A stretch of 10,395 bases of DNA from Alistipes sp. (GTDB lineage Bacteria; Bacteroidota; Bacteroidia; Bacteroidales; Rikenellaceae). Shown here piece by piece: positions 5,348 through 10,395 of the stretch. The position numbers were made by a program, and so were the translations under genes. Position 1 is the first letter of the stretch. Each line of letters begins with the position of its first letter. The DNA is taken from contig JAITWC010000006.1 in the NCBI GenBank assembly GCA_031285485.1, forward strand, positions 1 to 10,395. The letters are read 5' to 3'. The notes under the pieces were generated by a model that searched no databases, had not been told where the DNA came from, and worked only from the letters and a program-made list of their open reading frames with translations.

Positions 5348-7219
5348 CTACTGTATCGCCACGATGTTCCCGGAGAACGCGGTGTTCCATGCCGTGTTGT
5401 CCTTGTAGGCGTCCACGCTGCCGGCGGGAACTTGCAGCACGTCGGCGGTGTTCTGGCGGAAATTCATAGAGCCGACCAGCGTCGGCGGATCGGTCGCCAG
5501 ACAGGTCACGCTCGTCAACGCCTCGCAATCGGTAAACGCGCGCTCCCCGATGGTTTCCACTCCGGCGGGGATGGTGATCTCGGTCACTTTGCGGCAATTG
5601 CCAAAAGCGCCCACCCCGATGGATCTCAGGCCCGCGCCGAGGGTTATCTCCGTCGATGAGAGGCAATGTTGAAAAGCATAGTCCCCGATAGTCTCGACCT
5701 TGTCGGGGATGACGATGCTCCGCAAACCGGCGGCGTAAAAAGCCTCACCCCCGATGCTCTTCAAGCCGGCGGGGAGGATTACCTGCTCCAAATAAGAGCA
5801 ATTCGCAAAGGCACATAACCCGATGGTCTCGACACTGGCAGGGATGACGACGCTCCGCAAAACGGGGTTGTCGGAAAAGGGGGAGGGGAAAGCGTAATCC
5901 CCAATGGCCGTTATGCCTTCGGAGATAACGACCGACTCGAACATGAGGTGGTAATCATTGGTCCACGGGTTGGAGAAAAGGGTACCATCGCCTTCGTAAT
6001 CGGGTATCGGGCCGGTGCCGTCGATGGAGAGTATGCCGTCGGAGTAGAGAACCCACGTGATGCCGCCGTCCGTTCCCGAGGCGACGGGGCCGATGTGGCC
6101 CATCACGAACGCGGGCGAGGAGATGAGCACGGGAGCGGCCTCGGTGCCGGTGTTGAGCACCAGCGCGACGTGGTAGTCGAGGGTGTAGTCGGCGGCGTCG
6201 GCGCCCGTGCCGAAGTTCTCGATCGTGGCGAAGTATTCGCCCTTGTGTTCCGCCTCGGGGGCGGGAGCGATGGCCGTGACGCGGAAGTGCTTCGAGGCCT
6301 CCACATACCCGGCGCGGGTCGCCACGGCGTCGATGGCGTTCAGCTCCCACTTCGCGGGGTCGGTCGGGATCCACGCGTCGGAGGGGTTGACCACGAAGCG
6401 TATCTGCGCCGTGGCGCTGCTCCGTAGCTCCGGCTTGCGAACGGTCATGATCTCGAAGCGCGCCGCGCCGGAGGCCTTGGCGAAGGTGTATTCGCTGTTG
6501 GGCACTGCGGGTTCGGCGTCGGGGTCGCCGTCGTTCATCGTGATGGTGACGGTGCCCAGCGGCGCGTTGTCCACGATGGAGAGGATAGCCGCCCTGTCGT
6601 CCGGGTTGCTGTCGAGGGCGATCGCCTCGCCCGCGTCCACCCAGCCGCCCGCGGGATAACCGGCGGTGACGTTGTACTGGATAGTCACCGTGCCGTTGCC
6701 GTTGGGATGCACCCGCACCTTCGGGCTGATGCCCGCGGGGCCTTGCGGGCCTGTGCCGCCGCCGCCGGAGCCGCCCTGCGGGCCGCGGATGTCGGTGCCG
6801 GTGTCCGTCCAGCCGCTGGCGGGATAGCCCGCGGTGACGTTGTACCACACGCTGACCGTGCCGTCCGGATTGGTGCGCACCTCGATGAGCGGCGAAACGA
6901 CGCCGGTGAGGTCGGGGTTCGAGCCCGCCGCGCCGTTCATGATGTCGATGGTCGACGGCGTGCCGCCCGTGAACTCGATGCGCCAGCCGCCGGGGGCCTC
7001 GGCGATGGGCGTGACCGACTTGATCATCGCCCCGGACTTGATCTGCGCGTCGAGCGCCGCGACGGCGCTTTCGAGCGCGGCGAGGCGCCGTTCGTGTTTG
7101 TCGAGCCGGTTGTTGACCGCGCTGTCGTCATACTTTCTGCATCCGGCGAATGTCATCGCCGCCGCCGCGCAAATGACGGCCACCGCCGCCCGTGCTTTCG
7201 TTCTGAAATTTGTTTTCAT
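5348..7219 (-). CDS. BspA-type leucine-rich repeat lipoprotein with coiled coil and collagen-like insert
   Basis: A 623-residue surface lipoprotein. The signal peptide ends in a lipobox FAGC (Cys27). Residues 33-62 form a short heptad-like helix (NNRLDKHERRLAALESAVAAL), followed by SVTPIAEAPGGWRIEFTGG, the pattern of the PL29-lyase N-terminal/DUF4988 family. A unit with VRxxPxGxVxxxYNVTAGYPAxGW occurs twice, 56 residues apart (YNVTAGYP at 126-133 and 182-189). A Gly-rich GPQG...GPQGPAG stretch (146-163) sits between them and resembles a minimal collagen-like run. The middle (about 210-380) is an unrecognised beta-rich region. From about 385 the BspA lead-in (GGITWVLYSDGILSIDGTG) leads to six LRR_5 repeats (428-575, IPAxVETIGxxAFxxC) and a closing VPAGSVDAYKDNTAW. 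Such repeats in Bacteroidetes mediate adhesion or ligand binding; no catalytic site is visible. The leader just upstream is A-rich (on the coding strand) and lacks a Shine-Dalgarno; no promoter was found. Confidence 0.85.
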   Translation of the reverse strand: MKTNFRTKARAAVAVICAAAAMTFAGCRKYDDSAVNNRLDKHERRLAALESAVAALDAQIKSGAMIKSVTPIAEAPGGWRIEFTGGTPSTIDIMNGAAGSNPDLTGVVSPLIEVRTNPDGTVSVWYNVTAGYPASGWTDTGTDIRGPQGGSGGGGTGPQGPAGISPKVRVHPNGNGTVTIQYNVTAGYPAGGWVDAGEAIALDSNPDDRAAILSIVDNAPLGTVTITMNDGDPDAEPAVPNSEYTFAKASGAARFEIMTVRKPELRSSATAQIRFVVNPSDAWIPTDPAKWELNAIDAVATRAGYVEASKHFRVTAIAPAPEAEHKGEYFATIENFGTGADAADYTLDYHVALVLNTGTEAAPVLISSPAFVMGHIGPVASGTDGGITWVLYSDGILSIDGTGPIPDYEGDGTLFSNPWTNDYHLMFESVVISEGITAIGDYAFPSPFSDNPVLRSVVIPASVETIGLCAFANCSYLEQVILPAGLKSIGGEAFYAAGLRSIVIPDKVETIGDYAFQHCLSSTEITLGAGLRSIGVGAFGNCRKVTEITIPAGVETIGERAFTDCEALTSVTCLATDPPTLVGSMNFRQNTADVLQVPAGSVDAYKDNTAWNTAFSGNIVAIQ

Positions 7220-7433
7220 GGTTGTTTGTTGTATTAAGTTCGTGGTTTGTTGTTCTCGTTATGTCATTCGCCGCCCGTCATAACTGCCCCTCCGGCCTCC
7301 CCCGACGCTGTTTGGGTTCCGTCGCAACTCCGCGAAACCCGCAAACGCAACGCCGCACATCCCTCGACGGGAGACGCGGCGGGAAAAACGGCCTCGGTAC
7401 TGTATGCTGCGGCGGCGATCACGGCGCGAAGAT
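7220..7433. other. Intergenic region between divergent genes; no gene recognised
   Basis: This stretch holds the A-rich (minus-strand) leader of the lipoprotein gene next to 7219 and a GC-rich remainder. No TAnnTTTG promoter reading leftwards could be identified with confidence. A loose inverted repeat GTTTG.GGTT / AACC.CAAAC (7310-7318 and 7336-7346, with a 2-nt bulge and a long loop) may form structure in the leader. No RNA gene or riboswitch was recognised, and short open frames here show no family resemblance. Confidence 0.4.
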
Positions 7434-7463
7434 AAAAAAAATCGGCATATCCCGATTTTTTTT
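7434..7463. terminator. Symmetric A/T-flanked hairpin (bidirectional terminator-like) before the ogt gene
   Basis: AAAAAAAATCGG (7434-7445) and CCGATTTTTTTT (7452-7463) are perfect inverted repeats of 12 bp around a 6-nt loop. Each strand shows a hairpin with a T run, so it could stop transcription from either side. Its stem is only five GC-containing pairs plus A-T pairs, so strength is uncertain. It stands between two divergent genes with no convergent transcript to end, and touches the candidate ogt promoter. Confidence 0.55.
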
Positions 7464-7464
7464 G

Positions 7465-7472
7465 TACGTTTG
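7465..7472 (+). promoter_or_regulatory. Candidate -7 element of the ogt-GH43 promoter
   Basis: TACGTTTG is an exact match to the Bacteroidetes -7 consensus TAnnTTTG on the + strand. The -33 position, 19 nt upstream, falls on TCGG in the hairpin and is not a match. If real, the transcript would start around 7476-7480, essentially at the GTG start codon of the methyltransferase gene. Confidence 0.45.
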
Positions 7473-7475
7473 CGT

Positions 7476-8012
7476 GTGGAAAACAAACTTTTCGAGACGG
7501 CGAGGGTCGCCACCCCGACGGGAGAGATGGTCGCGGGGGCGAGCGGCCGCGGGATCTGCTATCTGGGGTGGGCCGACGGACGGCACCACGCTTCGGAGAT
7601 GGAGCAGCTCGCCCGGGCGCTCGGCACCCCGCCGGTGGAGGTCGCCGCCGCCCGCAATCCGCACCTCGCCGCCCTCGCCGCCCAACTCGCGGAATACTTC
7701 GACGGGCGGCGCAGGGAGTTCGACCTGCCGCTCGACCCCATAGGCACCCCGTTCCAGCGGCGGGTGTGGGACGCCCTGGCCCGGATTCCCTACGGCACCA
7801 CGGCGAGCTACTCCGCACAGGCCGCGGCGATGGGTTGTCCGCGCTCCGTCCGCGCCGTCGCCAACGCCAACGGCAGGAACAAGATATCCATCGTCCTGCC
7901 GTGCCACCGCGTCACCGGCTCCGACGGCTCGCTCACCGGTTACGGCGGCGGTCTCGAACGAAAAGCGAAACTGATATTTCTCGAACAAATAGATAAAACC
8001 AACAGACCATGA
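7476..8012 (+). CDS. ogt: Methylated-DNA--[protein]-cysteine S-methyltransferase (O6-methylguanine repair)
   Basis: A 178-residue suicide repair enzyme that moves a methyl group from O6-alkylguanine in DNA to its own cysteine. The family core is complete: GTPFQRRVWDALARIPYGTTASY (90-112), the recognition helix around PRSVRAVANANGRN (122-135), the active site PCHRV with Cys143, and the following GGGLERKAKLIFLE. The N-terminal TPTGEMVAGASGRGICYL strand matches the usual start region, so the start was placed just upstream, at the GTG at 7476. An ATG at 7527 would cut into that strand, and an ATG at 7404 would read through the hairpin and candidate promoter. A GTG start beside the promoter would make the mRNA nearly leaderless. 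The stop overlaps the next ATG (ATGA, 4 bp), implying translational coupling with the GH43 gene. No N-terminal Ada domain is present. Gene symbol by family; the start is the least certain part. Confidence 0.88.
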   Translation: MENKLFETARVATPTGEMVAGASGRGICYLGWADGRHHASEMEQLARALGTPPVEVAAARNPHLAALAAQLAEYFDGRRREFDLPLDPIGTPFQRRVWDALARIPYGTTASYSAQAAAMGCPRSVRAVANANGRNKISIVLPCHRVTGSDGSLTGYGGGLERKAKLIFLEQIDKTNRP

Positions 8013-9523
8013 TCAAAAGAATCACCCTGCTCACCCTGCTGGCGGCGCCCCTGTGCGCGTGCGGCCCCCGGACTCCGGCAACAGACACCCCGACGACCTA
8101 CCCCGTGGCCATTTTCCCCGGCGACTATCCCGACCCGACCGTCGTGCGCGACGGGGCCGACTACTACATGACCCACTCGCCGTTCTACTACATGCCGGGA
8201 TTTCTGGTGTGGCACTCGCAGGACCTCGTGAACTGGGAGCCGGTGGTGCGCGCGGTGCCCGAATACAGCGGCTCGGCCTACGCACCCGACCTGATCAGGC
8301 ACGAGGGACGGTTCTATCTCTACTACCCGGCCAACGGAACCAACTACGTCTCGTGGGCCGACGACATCCGCGGCCCGTGGAGCAAGCCGGTCGACACGGG
8401 CGTCAGGGGCGGCATCGACCCCGGCCACGTGGTGGGCGAGGACGGCAAACGCTACCTCTACATCAACGACGGCCGCATGGCCCCCCTCACCGACGACGGC
8501 CTCGCGCGGGCGGGCGAACTCAAAACCGTGTACGAGGGGTGGAAGTTCCCCGAGGATTGGGAGACGGAGGGCATGTGGCTCGAATCGCCCAAGTTCTTCA
8601 GGCGCGGCGACTACTTCTACCTCGTCTCGGCCGAGGGCGGAACCGCCGGGCCGGCCACGAGCCACATGATAGTGATCGCCCGTTCGCGCAGCGTCCACGG
8701 CCCGTGGGAGAACTCGCCCCACAACCCGATGGTGCACACGTACAGCGCCGCCGAGGAGTGGTGGTCGAAGGGCCACGGCACGATCATCGACGACGTGAAC
8801 GGCAACTGGTGGGTGGTGTACCACGCCTACGCCAACGGTTTCCACACACTCGGCCGCCAGACCCTGCTCGAACCTGTCGAGTGGACGGCGGACGGCTGGC
8901 CCGTGACGGCGGCCACCGCGACGCCCATCGTGCCGCAGCGCGCGATCAAAGGCGGCATGGAACTCTCCGACGACTTCACCTCCGACGCCCTCGGCATCCA
9001 GTGGACGTTCTGGAAGGAGTACGCCCCCGCGCAGGCTGTGTATGGCGGGGGAGCGTTGCACCTCGCCGCCAAGGGCACCACGCCCGCCGATGCACGCCTG
9101 CTGCTCGCCACCGCCACCGACAGGGAGTATGAAATAGAGACGGACGTGACCGTCGACGCGGCCAACGGCAACCGCGGCGGGCTGATGCTCTTTTACAGCG
9201 AGGACGCCTACGCAGGGGTGCTCTCCGACGGCCGGAGCCTCGCCGTCTACACCGACGCCGCGAGCGAACCACAGCCGGTGCCCCTGCCCGAAGGTTCGGC
9301 GGGCAAGCCGATCACCATACGCATCACGAACCGGGGAAATGTCTGCGCCTTCGCGGTGAGCGCCGACGGCAACACGTGGACGACCGTGGCCGAGGGGGTA
9401 GACCTCGCGTCGATGCACCACAACACCCACGGTGGATTCTACGCCGTGCGGCCCGCGCTGGTGTCGGCGGGAGCCGGAACGGCACGGTTCGGCGGATTCG
9501 ACTATCGCAACAACCCGATCTGA
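8009..9523 (+). CDS. Glycoside hydrolase family 43 lipoprotein
   Basis: A 504-residue lipoprotein glycosidase. The signal MIKRITLLTLLAAPLCAC contains Cys16 and Cys18 as possible lipidated residues. The five-bladed GH43 propeller covers about 30-310: DYPDPTV with the base Asp42, YAPDL (91-95), the pKa-modulating Asp in GGIDPGH (Asp137), and the acid Glu in ESPKFFRRGDYFYL (Glu192, aligned with the family's EGP; Glu187 in TEGMW lies nearby). GH43 enzymes cleave beta-xylosides, alpha-L-arabinofuranosides or related plant-glycan links; the exact substrate is not clear. Residues about 320-504 form a beta-sandwich (DDFTSDALGIQWTFWKE, then NRGGLMLFYSEDAYAGV, ending RFGGFDYRNN) like the C-terminal GH43_C2 module. 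The start overlaps the ogt stop by 4 bp. No SusC/SusD genes are nearby, so it is not in a typical polysaccharide locus here. The 3' end overlaps the convergent transporter gene by 22 bp. Confidence 0.92.
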   Translation: MIKRITLLTLLAAPLCACGPRTPATDTPTTYPVAIFPGDYPDPTVVRDGADYYMTHSPFYYMPGFLVWHSQDLVNWEPVVRAVPEYSGSAYAPDLIRHEGRFYLYYPANGTNYVSWADDIRGPWSKPVDTGVRGGIDPGHVVGEDGKRYLYINDGRMAPLTDDGLARAGELKTVYEGWKFPEDWETEGMWLESPKFFRRGDYFYLVSAEGGTAGPATSHMIVIARSRSVHGPWENSPHNPMVHTYSAAEEWWSKGHGTIIDDVNGNWWVVYHAYANGFHTLGRQTLLEPVEWTADGWPVTAATATPIVPQRAIKGGMELSDDFTSDALGIQWTFWKEYAPAQAVYGGGALHLAAKGTTPADARLLLATATDREYEIETDVTVDAANGNRGGLMLFYSEDAYAGVLSDGRSLAVYTDAASEPQPVPLPEGSAGKPITIRITNRGNVCAFAVSADGNTWTTVAEGVDLASMHHNTHGGFYAVRPALVSAGAGTARFGGFDYRNNPI

Positions 9524-10395
9524 TCGAGGAAAAGCAGCGCGATGACCACCGCGCACACATATCTTATCATGAAACGCAGCGGCGGGAAGAGCTTTCGGGC
9601 AACCTTCCCGCCGCTCGTCAGTTGCCCCCGCAGTGTCGATCCGTCCACCACCCAGCCCGCGAACAGCACTATCAACACCGCCCCCACGGGCATCAACACC
9701 GTCGATGAGGCGCGGTCGAAAAGATCGAAGATGTCCATCCCCAACACCCTGAGCGACGAACCCTCGACCTGCGAGACGGCGCACAGCGTCCCCAACAGGA
9801 AGATCGTGCCCGTGGCCAACGCCAACGCCCGTGGCCGCGACATGCGAAACTCCTCCATGAGCCACGCCACGATAGCCTCCACCAGCGACACCGACGAGGT
9901 GATCGCCGCCATGAAAAGTATCGAGAAAAACGCTATCGAAACGTAATAGCCGCCCGGGATCTGCTGGAATATTCCCGGCAGAGTCATGAACACAAGCTCC
10001 GGCCCCGAAGTGGGATTGATGCCGAAGGTGAACACCGCAGGAAAGATGGCGATGCCCGAAAGCACGGCGATGCACACGTCCGACACCGCCACCGTGCCCG
10101 CGATGCGCGGCAGGCTCTCGCCATCCTTCACATACGAGCCGTAGACCGTCATCGCCCCCATGCCGATGCTCAGCGAGAAGAATGCCTGCCCCAGCGCCTG
10201 AAACACCACCCCGCCGTCGATCTTCGAGAAGTCGGGCCGCAGCACAAAAGCTATCCCCTCGGCGAAACCGTCCATGAAGAACGAGTTCACCCCCAGTCCC
10301 ACGAGCATCACCACCAGCAGGGGCATCAGTATCTTGTTGAACCGCTCGATGCCCTTCTCGACCCCGAACAGCACGATGCCCGAGGTCAGCCCCAG
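9502..10395 (-). CDS. Sodium-dependent transporter, NSS/SNF family, 3' part
   Basis: The C-terminal 297 residues of a neurotransmitter:sodium symporter family protein; the 5' part lies beyond the right edge, and the frame stays open to the last base. An in-frame GTG at 10374 is internal (preceded by LGLTSGI) and is not the real start. Family signatures: GVEKGIERFNKILMPLL, LRPDFSKI, GQAFFSLSIGMGAMTVYGSY, and NPTSGPELVFMTLP. Several hydrophobic membrane segments are visible, including the last one (CAVVIALLFLDQIGLLR, at the extreme C-terminus). These inner-membrane proteins couple Na+ entry to uptake of amino acids or related compounds; substrate is not predictable here. The gene ends at a TAG at 9502-9504, inside the 3' end of the convergent GH43 gene, leaving no space for a separate terminator. 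Confidence 0.93.
   Translation of the reverse strand: MGLTSGIVLFGVEKGIERFNKILMPLLVVMLVGLGVNSFFMDGFAEGIAFVLRPDFSKIDGGVVFQALGQAFFSLSIGMGAMTVYGSYVKDGESLPRIAGTVAVSDVCIAVLSGIAIFPAVFTFGINPTSGPELVFMTLPGIFQQIPGGYYVSIAFFSILFMAAITSSVSLVEAIVAWLMEEFRMSRPRALALATGTIFLLGTLCAVSQVEGSSLRVLGMDIFDLFDRASSTVLMPVGAVLIVLFAGWVVDGSTLRGQLTSGGKVARKLFPPLRFMIRYVCAVVIALLFLDQIGLLR

Noticed and set aside
5166..5666. N-terminal extension of the PLP enzyme reading frame up to 5666
   Set aside because: It would run through the neighbouring gene's 3' end, a strong terminator and the exact-match promoter at 5196-5225. The family N-terminus begins at 5165.
7404..7475. Upstream ATG for the methyltransferase
   Set aside because: It crosses the hairpin at 7434-7463 and adds an Arg/Lys-rich stretch with no family counterpart; the GTG at 7476 fits the usual protein length.
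7940..10075. Very long minus-strand open frame of 711 codons opposite ogt/GH43 and the transporter
   Set aside because: Its translation is rich in His, Arg, Gly and Val with no family motifs, and it lies opposite the clear GH43 and in a different frame of the transporter gene. It is a shadow of high-GC codon usage.
9502..10374. GTG at 10374 as the transporter start
   Set aside because: The frame continues upstream to the window edge through family-like residues (LGLTSGI before VLFGVEKG), so the gene is only cut by the window.

Overview
The window looks like a chromosomal segment from a GC-rich gut-type Bacteroidales, most likely Rikenellaceae/Alistipes-like (inference). The clues are Bacteroidetes-only families (DUF4493, DUF5689, Fibrobacter-type paralogous domain, BspA leucine-rich repeats), SPII lipoprotein signals, A-rich leaders without strong Shine-Dalgarno sequences, and promoters that fit the Bacteroidetes sigma consensus (TTG, 19 nt, TAnnTTTG). 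Two such promoters match exactly. High GC also creates many long antisense frames, which were set aside.

Layout, left to right. (1) The 3' end of a + strand surface protein gene (1-185). (2) A minus-strand three-gene cell-envelope operon, read from 3541 down to 227: a DUF4493 lipoprotein, a DUF5689 (OB-fold-like) lipoprotein and a secreted endonuclease/exonuclease/phosphatase (EEP) enzyme. It is driven by a clear promoter at 3638-3667 and looks like a surface nuclease or phosphoesterase module split over separate genes. The EEP gene carries two tandem 42-bp in-frame repeats, each holding a perfect palindrome, right after its signal peptide. (3) A decayed + strand small gene (from 3685) squeezed between the operon promoter and the next gene. 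(4) A minus-strand trans-sulfuration family PLP enzyme (5165-3927) with its own perfect promoter. (5) A minus-strand lipoprotein (7219-5348) with a coiled coil, a duplicated 56-residue unit, a short collagen-like stretch and a BspA-type leucine-rich repeat domain, closed by a strong intrinsic terminator. (6) A divergent + strand pair: an O6-methylguanine-DNA methyltransferase, probably with a GTG start and almost no leader, overlapping by 4 bp a family 43 glycoside hydrolase lipoprotein. (7) The 3' part of a minus-strand sodium-dependent (NSS) transporter, whose end overlaps the glycosidase gene tail to tail by 22 bp.

No RNA genes, CRISPR arrays, intact insertion sequences or phage genes were seen. 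The most distinctive features are the palindromic tandem repeat in the EEP gene, the split OB-fold/EEP operon with its decorated promoter region, and the coupling of a DNA-repair gene to a secreted glycosidase.
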